A DNA stretch of 14,936 nt. Origin: Candidatus Zixiibacteriota bacterium (GTDB lineage: Bacteria; Zixibacteria; MSB-5A5; GN15; PGXB01). The DNA lies in assembly GCA_003641425.1 (NCBI GenBank), contig QNAH01000017.1:1-14936 (forward strand), written 5' to 3'. Position 1 is the stretch's first letter. The number at the start of each line of letters is the position of its first letter. This document shows positions 1 to 6,322 of the stretch, piece by piece. The notes below the pieces were generated by a model that was given only the letters and a program-made list of their open reading frames with translations, was not told where the DNA came from and did not search any database. Both the position numbers and the translations under genes were made by a program.

Positions 1-1
1 C

Positions 2-1645
2 GGGCTGAATAAATACTATGGACAGAGACAGGTTCTGAGCAATATCAATCTCAGTTTTTTCCCCGGTGCCAAGAACGGTATTGTCGGGGAAAGCGGCGCC
101 GGCCAATCGACGGTCCTGCGTATCATGGCCGGTCTCGACGAGGAATTCAAAGGCACCGCCGAGCTGATGTCGGGATACAGGGCCGGGATCGTCATGCAGG
201 AACCTTACCTTGACGATAACCTGACTGTCCGGCAGACACTCGAGCAGGCCTTTGCCGACCAGATGGCGATGATGGCCGAATACGAGAAAATTTCCGAGAG
301 CATGGCCGAGCCGATGGATGACGATCAGATGCAGAAAGCTATGGACCGCATGGGGGAACTGCAGGATCAGCTCGATGCCTCCGACGCCTGGAATCTTGAC
401 CAGAAACTTGATCGCGCCGGTGATGCACTCTGTCTGCCCGGCGACGATCGTTTTGTGGGCACGCTGTCGGGCGGAGAACGGCGGCGCGTGGCGCTTGGCA
501 AGGCGCTGTTGGAACAGCCCGATTTGCTTCTGCTCGACGAGCCGACCAACCATCTCGATCCCGAGACGGTCGACTGGATGGAAACGCAGTTGAGCGAGTA
601 TCCCGGGACGGTTATAATAGTTACGCATGACAGGTATTTTCTCGACAATATAACCAAATGGATACTGGAACTCGACAGCGGGCGCGGGATACCGTATGAG
701 GGCAATTATTCATCCTGGTTGGAGCAGAAACTTGGCCGGCTGGCGGCGCAGGAGAAAAAGGACACGCCCCGCGCGCGGGCGCTGGAACGGGAGCTGGCCT
801 GGATCAAGATGAGCAACAAGGATCGGCATGAGTTGTCCCGGTCTCGTCTGTTCGAATACGAGCAGTTGGTGGCGCGGGAGAATGCGGCCGACCGGCAGGA
901 GGGCGATGTTATACAGATAGTCCCCGGCCCGGAGCTGGGCGACAAGGTGATCGAATTCAACTCGGTCTCGAAGCAGTTCGGCGACAATCTGTTGTTCAAG
1001 GATCTGTCCTTTATTGTCCCCCGCTCGGCGATTGTCGGACTGGTTGGGCCGAACGGGACCGGGAAGACGACGCTATTCCGCATGATTGTCGGGCAGGAGA
1101 AACCTGACGGGGGCGCAATAGATATCGGCTCGTCGGTTCAGACAGCCTATGTCGATCAGGGGAGGGATTCGCTTAAAGGGTCGCATAGCCTGGTCGAGGA
1201 GATAGGCGACGGTTCCGATGAGGTGCCATTCGGCAAACGGGTGGTCCCGATCCGGCAGTACCTGGCACGGTTCGGTTTCAAGGGGGCCGATCAGCAGAAG
1301 GCGGTCGATGAACTCTCGGGCGGTGAGCGCAACAGGGCGCACCTGGCCAAGATTTTGAAAATCGGCGGGAATGTTTTGCTTCTCGACGAACCGACCAATG
1401 ATCTCGATGTCAACACGCTTCGGATGCTGGAAGAGGCGATTATGAATTTCCGCGGGTGTGTTATGGTTATCAGCCACGACCGCTTTTTCCTCAACCGTAT
1501 CTGCACCCACCTGCTTGTTTTTGAGGGCGAGGGGAAAGTGCGCTGGTTCGAGGGGAATTACCAGGAATATGAAGCGTGGCGGAGCAAAGAGCCGGGCGGG
1601 AAACTGTTCGAAAACCGTCGCAACCGGTATCTTAAACTGGTATAG
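2..1645 (+). CDS. ettA: EttA-type ABC-F translation factor, 5' end missing
   Basis: The reading frame is open from base 2 to the TAG at 1643-1645, giving 547 visible residues; compared with E. coli EttA about a dozen N-terminal residues lie left of the window. The layout is that of ABC-F proteins: two cytoplasmic ATPase domains, no membrane segments, an arm insertion in domain 1 and a charged interdomain linker (about 760-900). Domain 1 has LSGGE at 464-478, DEPTNHLD near 536-559 and a VTHDR H-loop. Domain 2 has GPNGTGKTT near 1046-1072, LSGGE near 1313-1327, DEPTNDLD and ISHDR. The family binds the ribosomal E site and couples translation to ATP/ADP level. Sequences such as GNYSSWLEQK and PGPELGDKV match EttA rather than Uup or drug-resistance ABC-F proteins, by recollection. 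The first Walker A (86-112) reads GESGAGQST, with glutamine replacing the catalytic lysine. Confidence 0.9.
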   Translation, partial: GLNKYYGQRQVLSNINLSFFPGAKNGIVGESGAGQSTVLRIMAGLDEEFKGTAELMSGYRAGIVMQEPYLDDNLTVRQTLEQAFADQMAMMAEYEKISESMAEPMDDDQMQKAMDRMGELQDQLDASDAWNLDQKLDRAGDALCLPGDDRFVGTLSGGERRRVALGKALLEQPDLLLLDEPTNHLDPETVDWMETQLSEYPGTVIIVTHDRYFLDNITKWILELDSGRGIPYEGNYSSWLEQKLGRLAAQEKKDTPRARALERELAWIKMSNKDRHELSRSRLFEYEQLVARENAADRQEGDVIQIVPGPELGDKVIEFNSVSKQFGDNLLFKDLSFIVPRSAIVGLVGPNGTGKTTLFRMIVGQEKPDGGAIDIGSSVQTAYVDQGRDSLKGSHSLVEEIGDGSDEVPFGKRVVPIRQYLARFGFKGADQQKAVDELSGGERNRAHLAKILKIGGNVLLLDEPTNDLDVNTLRMLEEAIMNFRGCVMVISHDRFFLNRICTHLLVFEGEGKVRWFEGNYQEYEAWRSKEPGGKLFENRRNRYLKLV

Positions 1646-1661
1646 TACCGGGCAAATAAAG

Positions 1662-1687
1662 ACGGCGGGGAGAGCAACCCCCGCCGT
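1662..1687 (+). terminator. GC-rich hairpin after the ABC-F gene
   Basis: A perfect 9-bp stem (ACGGCGGGG at 1662-1670, CCCCGCCGT at 1679-1687) with an 8-base loop starts 16 bases after the stop codon. It has no T-run on the + strand. On the - strand it is followed by CTTTATTT, so it may also stop leftward transcripts. Terminator function is inferred from position and stem strength. Confidence 0.45.
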
Positions 1688-1723
1688 ACCCACAATGAAA
1701 ACCTCTCTAAATTACTTTATGGC

Positions 1724-1762
1724 GCATGCCCCGGCGAGAGGCCGTTTATACGGGGCGCATGC
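1724..1762 (-). terminator. Hairpin with nested stem after the CxxC protein gene
   Basis: GCATGC+CCCG at 1724-1733 pairs with CGGG+GCATGC at 1751-1762, with a two-base GC bulge on the right arm. Inside lies a second small hairpin (CGGC at 1732-1735, GCCG at 1741-1744), which would compete with the innermost pairs of the outer stem. It sits about 18 bases beyond the leftward stop at 1780. The - strand then reads CATAAAGTAATTT, only moderately T-rich. Together with the hairpin at 1662-1687 it separates two convergent genes. Confidence 0.4.
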
Positions 1763-1779
1763 TAAATTTAATCCATGCT

Positions 1780-2259
1780 TTACTTTTCCCTGGCTTCCAG
1801 TTTGGCCAGTTCATCAATATTGCGTTTGGCCCATGCCTGTATTTTGGCGACCATCTCCGGATTATCCGAGGTCACCAGCATAACATGGCCTCGCTGGGTC
1901 TCGATATGTTCCATTTTTGCCCCGGCCTGTATCAACGTCCCGTGCGCCCGACAACTCCCGCACATCTGCACCTTCTCGCCATCCATCAGCCGTTTGCCGA
2001 CTTTCATCATCTCTTCACCGGCCGCATGATATGAATCGAGATATTCTTTGTCGACCGTGGTGACATTGATGATGCCGTTAGTAATGTTAAAATGCTCCCA
2101 GGTGGTATGGTTCAGGAGCTCCGGGTCATCCATCAGGTGCTTACAAAACTCGCAGTTGACCATGTCGAACCATGGCTTTTCGGGTTCCTCAGCCATGACC
2201 GCCGGCGCCATGACCAGCACCGCGACCGGAAGCATTAATACAAACAGACTTTTTCTCAT
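1780..2259 (-). CDS. Secreted protein with two CxxC motifs, unknown function
   Basis: This 159-residue protein is not one I can assign to a named family. It begins with a clear signal peptide (MRKS, a hydrophobic stretch, then a VMA-EE cleavage-like site near residue 23), so the mature part of about 136 residues should be periplasmic or extracellular. The mature part has two cysteine pairs, NCEFCK near residues 35-40 and MCGSCRAHG near 99-107. It is rich in methionine and histidine (HLMDD, EEMMKV, RGHVML) and ends in a charged helix-like tail. Such pairs often bind metal or form disulfides; either role is inference. The ATG has a strong Shine-Dalgarno (AGGAGGAG) a few bases upstream. It is transcribed leftward, probably alone, from the promoter near 2344 and ends before hairpins shared with the convergent ABC-F gene. 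Confidence 0.8.
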   Translation of the reverse strand: MRKSLFVLMLPVAVLVMAPAVMAEEPEKPWFDMVNCEFCKHLMDDPELLNHTTWEHFNITNGIINVTTVDKEYLDSYHAAGEEMMKVGKRLMDGEKVQMCGSCRAHGTLIQAGAKMEHIETQRGHVMLVTSDNPEMVAKIQAWAKRNIDELAKLEAREK

Positions 2260-2304
2260 GTTCCTCTCCTCCTGTATGGTCTGAACGCAGGTGATTTTTG
2301 ATCA

Positions 2305-2322
2305 GACGGGTTTTGGCCCGTC
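2305..2322 (-). promoter_or_regulatory. Leader hairpin upstream of the CxxC protein gene
   Basis: A perfect 6-bp stem (GACGGG/CCCGTC) with a 6-base loop lies in the untranslated leader, about 45 bases upstream of the ATG at 2259 and downstream of the predicted -10 box. It could be a leader structure affecting RNA stability or simply a GC clamp; no known riboswitch is recognisable. Confidence 0.25.
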
Positions 2323-2343
2323 CCTGTTCGCAAATAAGATTTA

Positions 2344-2366
2344 ATTATATACGTGGTGCAATTGCA
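2344..2366 (-). promoter_or_regulatory. Promoter -10 box with upstream palindrome, CxxC gene
   Basis: On the - strand a perfect TATAAT (2349 to 2344) lies about 85 bases upstream of the ATG at 2259. No good -35 box is present at the usual distance. Instead a 10-bp perfect palindrome, TGCAATTGCA (2357-2366), lies 7 bases upstream of the -10 box, in the place of the spacer. A weak -35 plus a palindrome in the spacer suggests regulation by a dimeric DNA-binding protein; that is inference. Confidence 0.4.
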
Positions 2367-2406
2367 AATCATTAGTATTTAGGAGTATGTGATCTTGTAA
2401 AATAAA

Positions 2407-2420
2407 ATCCCGGGCGGGAT
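2407..2420 (-). terminator. Possible intrinsic terminator of the TetR gene
   Basis: Read on the - strand, ATCCC-GCCC-GGGAT is followed directly by TTTATTTTAC, a short stem-loop with a T-rich tail. It lies 82 bases beyond the TetR stop codon at 2503. The stem is only 5-6 bp, so strength is uncertain. Confidence 0.45.
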
Positions 2421-2502
2421 ATTTGTGAGGATCGAGGAAACAGGAAAAATTTGCCCCGGAGAGTATCCTTAATACTGTGGCGGTGACGGCAGTGAGGATT
2501 TA

Positions 2503-3120
2503 TTAGATTTCCGCGGCCGGGTCTCTTTGGGGGACCATAATGCCTCGGCCAATAATATCCAGTATCATTTCGATGTCAATCAACTGTTGATTGGCATCTT
2601 TACCGGATATCCATTCAATCTCCAGGCCTTTCAGGGCGGCTACAATCGCGGTGGCCGCTCTTTTGGCATCATTGACCCGGAACAATCTCTCCCGGATGCC
2701 TTCCCGAATAATGTCCTCGAGAATAGTGACCTCCTGCTGAAAGAAATCGAATCGGGTATTCTCGAGATAGGGCCAGAGACGATGGGCATCCTCGCGTGTG
2801 ACCCGGTAAAAATTTGCCAGCTTTTTCATTTTTTGTGTCTTGACCGTGATCAGGGCGCGGATTTTTCCAATTGGAGTGACCTCGTTTTGAACCGCCTCCA
2901 TCATCATCGAAATCAACATATTGCCCTCGTGCCTGACAACACTGGTGAAGACTTCTTCTTTGCTGGGAAAATATTTGTACAGGGTTCCTTTAGCCACGTG
3001 AGCCTCTCTGGCGATATCCTCCATGGTGGTTTTGCTCAGCCCGTACTGATTAAAGAGCTGCTCGCCCGCCATGAGGATACTGTCTCTTTTCTTGTTGCCT
3101 GCTCGTGCCATGCCGCTCAC
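2503..3120 (-). CDS. TetR/AcrR family transcriptional regulator
   Basis: The 205-residue product has TetR length and layout. The N-terminal helix-turn-helix is clear: RDSILMAGEQLF, then TTMEDIAREAHVAKGTLYKYF around residues 31-51, then PSKEEVF. The C-terminal two-thirds is helical and divergent, as expected of the ligand-binding and dimer domain, so the inducer cannot be read. Translation may begin at GTG 3120 (AAGGA nearby) or at the in-frame ATG 3111 (AAGGTGA about 5 bases upstream); both have plausible ribosome binding sites and differ by three residues. Upstream are a weak promoter and repeated CGATT half-sites between the predicted transcription start and the ribosome site, which points to autorepression. 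It lies between two secreted-protein genes on the same strand, with hairpins on both sides, so its target cannot be inferred from operon structure. Confidence 0.92.
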   Translation of the reverse strand: MSGMARAGNKKRDSILMAGEQLFNQYGLSKTTMEDIAREAHVAKGTLYKYFPSKEEVFTSVVRHEGNMLISMMMEAVQNEVTPIGKIRALITVKTQKMKKLANFYRVTREDAHRLWPYLENTRFDFFQQEVTILEDIIREGIRERLFRVNDAKRAATAIVAALKGLEIEWISGKDANQQLIDIEMILDIIGRGIMVPQRDPAAEI

Positions 3121-3135
3121 CTTTTCCTTTCGCGA

Positions 3136-3170
3136 TAATCGTTCTCTATTAGTATTCGATTAAACGATTA
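3136..3170 (-). promoter_or_regulatory. Putative TetR auto-operator
   Basis: TAATCGT (3136-3142) and ACGATTA (3164-3170) are perfect inverted repeats 21 bases apart. An additional CGATT at 3157-3161 makes CGATTAAACGATTA, a direct repeat with an 8-base period. The block sits between the predicted start of transcription and the ribosome binding site of the TetR gene, a usual place for an autoregulatory operator. Binding is inference. Confidence 0.45.
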
Positions 3171-3182
3171 CCGTTGTTTCGT

Positions 3183-3210
3183 CATATATAAAAGATTATT
3201 ATCCGCTCAA
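3183..3210 (-). promoter_or_regulatory. Weak sigma70-like promoter for the TetR gene
   Basis: On the - strand TTGAGC (3210-3205) is separated by 16 bases from TATATG (3188-3183). This puts the transcription start near 3176, about 55 bases upstream of the GTG and immediately before the CGATT repeats. Both boxes are imperfect matches. Confidence 0.35.
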
Positions 3211-3236
3211 TTTTATAAGGTGATCAAAAGGGCGGT

Positions 3237-3267
3237 TTCTTGCATTTAAGTTTTTGGATTGCAAGAA
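3237..3267. repeat. Inverted repeat in the 3121-3451 intergenic region
   Basis: TTCTTGCA (3237-3244) and TGCAAGAA (3260-3267) form a perfect 8-bp inverted repeat with a 15-base spacer, followed on the + strand by GTTTT. The surrounding AT-rich gap of about 330 bases otherwise shows only the TetR promoter and the hairpin at 3386-3416. Short frames on both strands here lack ribosome binding sites, so I see no gene. Confidence 0.3.
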
Positions 3268-3385
3268 GTTTTATCGCAAAAACTGCGCTCTTTTTGTGTA
3301 ATTAATTTGCTAATTATTTTGGTTATTTGGACTTGGGCAGAATATTTGTCCGGTTTTTCGTCGAATTTTTTTACAATGACGGCAG

Positions 3386-3416
3386 GATACCGCCTGGTGA
3401 TCGGCCCGGCGGTATC
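3386..3416 (-). terminator. Strong hairpin after the peptidase gene
   Basis: GATACCGCC (3386-3394) and GGCGGTATC (3408-3416) form a perfect 9-bp GC-rich stem with a 13-base loop, 36 bases past the leftward peptidase stop at 3452. No T-run follows on the - strand, so it may act as an RNA 3'-end stabiliser or a weak or factor-assisted terminator. It separates the peptidase from the TetR gene on the same strand. Confidence 0.5.
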
Positions 3417-3451
3417 GATTGTCTTCAAATACTCCAATAATAATGAGTGAT

Positions 3452-5899
3452 CTATCGATCGTTTATCATGACAGCAGGCGGAATGGTCAGGATCTGAGTC
3501 GAGTCGTAGATGGCCTTGATCTGTATATCGTCGATATTCCAGCCGCCGAACACATGCGTGGCGTTATTAACCTCCATCGTCCAGCGCAGATAAACAACCG
3601 GCTGGAAATCGGCGTATTCAGATATATCGATCTCTGTTTCATTCCACTTGTCGTCCAAAAGCGATCCCGGGTTGTATATCGTCGTCCATTCGCTACCGTC
3701 GGTGCTGATAGCAAGATAGCCTATGCCCCAGCCGTCAACACAGAGCCAGCGCCAGAAATTGAGACTGATTTTGAAAAGATTGGTGCAGTCGATCGCTTCC
3801 GAGATCAGGTGTGTCGGCGGGAGATAGGGCGGATAGTTGCCGTCCAGATTATACCCGTAGACATTGTCGCCGGTATGTGCAGAGTCAGGATCAACTCCCC
3901 AGCCCAAATAACCGCCATAGCCGTTCGGCTGACCGAAAGCCCATTCGCCCTGGCAGGTCCAGCCCGGATCTGTATCGAGTGTCCATTCATGGCGGACAGT
4001 CGGCGTGCCGATGGTCAGGATTACCTCGCGCATGGTATTATCGTAGGTATCGCCGAGATTGGTGAAATAGACCCGGCCGTGATGAATACCTTCGCACAGG
4101 CCGGCGGCATTGGCGTTTATGGTTACCGTCACTTCGGCAGGTGTATTGGGCGCGAGACTTCCGGAGATATCGCCGTCAAGAGTCAGCCAGTCGATTGAAG
4201 GATCAACAGTAACTTCGTAATTGATTGAATTGTCGTACTTATGCGAAAAACTGTAACTGATATTATCCGGCTCGAACGGGCCTCCGGAAGGCCCTTCGGA
4301 TTCAAGGCCGCCGGAAGGCAGGACCTTGAGGCCGATATTGACGGCAAAACCTTTGATGCAGAAATTGGCCGAATTATCATAATCGTAAAGGTCATGCCAG
4401 ACACCACCGCTTTTGTAGTAACTCTGGCCCGGTTCGGATTTGGAAGGGACCCAGACCCGCTGATCGCTTCCCAGAAGGGTTGGAACATCGTGCGAACAAT
4501 CATAAGGCAACCCCGGGTAGGAAGTGTAGTAATAAATATAAAAATCATTGCCGCCGGAAATCATGATCGGTGTTGGAAGATCGATGGTATGGTAACCGCG
4601 GTGTTCGTAGTGTCCGGAAACCTCGGCCATGAGATCGCTCAATTGTCCATCGGCAAAAGTGTCGTAGATCCTGACGGTAAAGTCGACATCATCATCGGGT
4701 GTGCAAATGCTGACCGCCTCGAGACGCTCGTTGGCGGAGGCTGTATAGGCGTTGAAGGCTTCGTACGACGTGACACTGAAATTTGTAATCCATCCGTGAT
4801 AATCGTGATAATGTACGATATCGTATTTCATCGGTTCGACATTCTGGAAGGATACCGCTCCCAGCTGGTATTCCTGGCAGCAGTACTTGTCATAGTAAGA
4901 TATATAGAAATAGCCGCTATATCCCCATCCGGATCCCCAGCTATTTTTGCAGAGCCACGCGCCCGGCTCCGGCGCCTGGGTAACCAGATTATCATTCCAG
5001 CCGATGATGGCGACGGCATGATTGAGTTCATAAGGGTCATAGGGGGGCTGATAATGAATGTAATTTTGCATGTACGCATCGTCCGACAAAAAGGCGGTTC
5101 CGATGGCGCCGTAGTCCATTATTTTCTGCTTGATAGTATCGATATTTCGCAGATCGCTTTCGGCTATGTAAAATTCAACATCGCGGACATAATAATAGTG
5201 GTAGTCGTCGCTTCTATAATCGGGGGGAGAGCTGAATGATTGCGCATCGATATCCCGAACGGCGCCGTCACCGCGGCTGATATAAGCATCGGCCATCAGG
5301 TAATATCCGCCGTAATGGACCTCGATTCCCTGTCCGGTAGGCGGATCGGCATCGGCATTATAATAATCATTGAAACCGTTCCACCAATCCAGATGATATT
5401 CGGCCAGATCAGGCTCACCGGATTCGCCGTTATCGGCCCAGGCGCCGGTCATTAGTAAATTACTCTCGATCGCGGCCATGGTTCCATGCGCCCAGCAGGT
5501 TCCCCCACTTTGGCTTTTGATCGAGGTAACATAATTATGACCATCGTAGTAGCGCAGGTCAAAGACGGAGGGGAGAGTGCTTGGATGTTCGGGGCAATTA
5601 AGATCAGCCCCGCGATAGAGATAATTAATGATACCGGAAATATCCAGGATGTTAATGGAACCGGATCCGTCAACATCGGCGGCGATAGTGTCCGCCGGTT
5701 GCTGACCACCTTTATACAGGTAGTTGATTATAAAAACGACGTCGAGAATATTGATACTTCCGCTTCCGTCGGCATCGCCGCATACATATTCTTCCGAAGG
5801 CGAGACGGATAGAACCGAATTTGGACCGGAAGCGCCTACTGCAATAAATCCGGCGAGGATAATCAAGATTGATGTCATTAAAAAGAAGTAATATCTCAC
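3452..5899 (-). CDS. Secreted dockerin and C1A papain-family peptidase
   Basis: I place the start at GTG 5899 because AGGAGGAG precedes it at ideal spacing and MRYYFF plus a hydrophobic run then makes a signal peptide (about residues 1-25); the open frame extends 20 codons further without support. In this 815-residue form, a type I dockerin spans about 40-102, with two loops DADGSGSINILD and DVDGSGSINILD. A C1A peptidase follows, with GGTCWAHG (Cys135), oxyanion Gln130, LNHAV (His294) and KNSWGSGWG (Asn319): the catalytic set is complete. Residues about 355-520 resemble the lectin-like region of other bacterial C1A enzymes, about 527-631 a BACON-like beta domain, and about 638-797 a jelly-roll-like domain ending GWNIDDIQI. 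It should cleave proteins outside the cell. No propeptide is obvious between dockerin and catalytic domain. The C-terminal domain names are from memory. Confidence 0.92.
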   Translation of the reverse strand: MRYYFFLMTSILIILAGFIAVGASGPNSVLSVSPSEEYVCGDADGSGSINILDVVFIINYLYKGGQQPADTIAADVDGSGSINILDISGIINYLYRGADLNCPEHPSTLPSVFDLRYYDGHNYVTSIKSQSGGTCWAHGTMAAIESNLLMTGAWADNGESGEPDLAEYHLDWWNGFNDYYNADADPPTGQGIEVHYGGYYLMADAYISRGDGAVRDIDAQSFSSPPDYRSDDYHYYYVRDVEFYIAESDLRNIDTIKQKIMDYGAIGTAFLSDDAYMQNYIHYQPPYDPYELNHAVAIIGWNDNLVTQAPEPGAWLCKNSWGSGWGYSGYFYISYYDKYCCQEYQLGAVSFQNVEPMKYDIVHYHDYHGWITNFSVTSYEAFNAYTASANERLEAVSICTPDDDVDFTVRIYDTFADGQLSDLMAEVSGHYEHRGYHTIDLPTPIMISGGNDFYIYYYTSYPGLPYDCSHDVPTLLGSDQRVWVPSKSEPGQSYYKSGGVWHDLYDYDNSANFCIKGFAVNIGLKVLPSGGLESEGPSGGPFEPDNISYSFSHKYDNSINYEVTVDPSIDWLTLDGDISGSLAPNTPAEVTVTINANAAGLCEGIHHGRVYFTNLGDTYDNTMREVILTIGTPTVRHEWTLDTDPGWTCQGEWAFGQPNGYGGYLGWGVDPDSAHTGDNVYGYNLDGNYPPYLPPTHLISEAIDCTNLFKISLNFWRWLCVDGWGIGYLAISTDGSEWTTIYNPGSLLDDKWNETEIDISEYADFQPVVYLRWTMEVNNATHVFGGWNIDDIQIKAIYDSTQILTIPPAVMINDR

Positions 5900-5963
5900 G
5901 ATGCTCCTCCTGCTAAATTGATAATCAGACCTTACACGGACAGAATAAATAAAAACCAACCCT

Positions 5964-6004
5964 CTGGAGATAATCGGCAGACCGGATATATTTTAGATCT
6001 CCAG
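5964..6004 (-). promoter_or_regulatory. Structured 5' leader of the peptidase mRNA
   Basis: CTGGAGAT (5964-5971) and ATCTCCAG (5997-6004) are a perfect 8-bp inverted repeat enclosing 25 bases. The enclosed part can form an inner stem (ATCGG and CCGGAT, one bulge). On the - strand a T-rich tract (TTTTTATTTATT) begins 8 bases after the stem. It lies inside the roughly 128-base leader between the promoter at 6034-6062 and the GTG. Attenuation is possible, but the gap before the T-run is longer than in standard terminators. No known riboswitch class is recognisable. Confidence 0.35.
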
Positions 6005-6033
6005 GTATTTGTACAAGAAGAACTTACTTTTAT

Positions 6034-6062
6034 AGTATACAATCCAGACCATATTTTGTCAA
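6034..6062 (-). promoter_or_regulatory. Near-consensus sigma70 promoter of the peptidase gene
   Basis: On the - strand a perfect TTGACA (6062-6057), a 17-base spacer and TATACT (6039-6034) form an almost ideal housekeeping promoter. Transcription would start near 6027, leaving a leader of about 128 bases before GTG 5899. It is the best promoter match in the window. Confidence 0.75.
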
Positions 6063-6225
6063 GCCATATAAGCCTTGTGAATAAAATATATTTATATGAA
6101 TTATAAAGATGACAAAAATTGTTATTTATATTGCTTATAGCCGAGAAATAACTAATCTTGAATGCGCTTACATATTGTTTTTGTAAATCTGATTATTAAT
6201 ATTACGTCAGGTTCGGCTTATGGGA
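6063..6225. other. AT-rich divergent intergenic region, no gene seen
   Basis: This stretch lies between the peptidase promoter and the promoter candidate of the rightward five-gene unit. It is strongly AT-rich, and I found no ribosome binding site followed by a convincing frame, no RNA gene and no strong hairpin. It probably holds only upstream promoter sequence or regulator sites. Confidence 0.5.
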
Positions 6226-6254
6226 TTGGCAATTTCCAAAATACCGGTTATCTT
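6226..6254 (+). promoter_or_regulatory. Candidate promoter of the LolA/ABC/beta-barrel unit
   Basis: TTGGCA (6226-6231), a 17-base spacer and TATCTT (6249-6254) give a reasonable sigma70-like match, with a start near 6261 and a leader of about 62 bases. A second possible -10 (TATAAG, near 6295-6300) lacks a good -35 box. The region is AT-rich, so chance matches are likely. Confidence 0.4.
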
Positions 6255-6322
6255 CGGGTTCCGTTTTTGATGAATTTTTATATTATTATTACAGTATAAG
6301 ATACAAGCAGGGAGAAATTAAA

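Noticed and set aside
1073..1693. A - strand frame of 206 codons opposite the ABC-F gene
   Set aside because: Antisense to conserved ABC motifs and without a ribosome binding site or recognisable domain.
3189..3214. Similarity of the TetR promoter region to the lac operator (TTGAGCGGATAATAA)
   Set aside because: It is a partial half-site match only, with no LacI-family gene in the window; most likely chance.
3246..3450. Overlapping 63-codon frames on both strands in the AT-rich gap
   Set aside because: No Shine-Dalgarno, no family match, and they overlap a strong hairpin; probably non-coding.
3419..5239. Long + strand frames (259 and 332 codons) opposite the peptidase gene
   Set aside because: They are antisense shadows: no ribosome binding sites, low-complexity isoleucine- and valine-rich translations and no family resemblance, while the - strand frame carries a complete catalytic domain.
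5595..5790. Dockerin as evidence for a cellulosome locus
   Set aside because: No cohesin, scaffoldin or carbohydrate-active enzyme is present, and isolated dockerins are common in secreted proteins of uncultured bacteria. The two dockerin halves differ too much at the DNA level to be a recent duplication.
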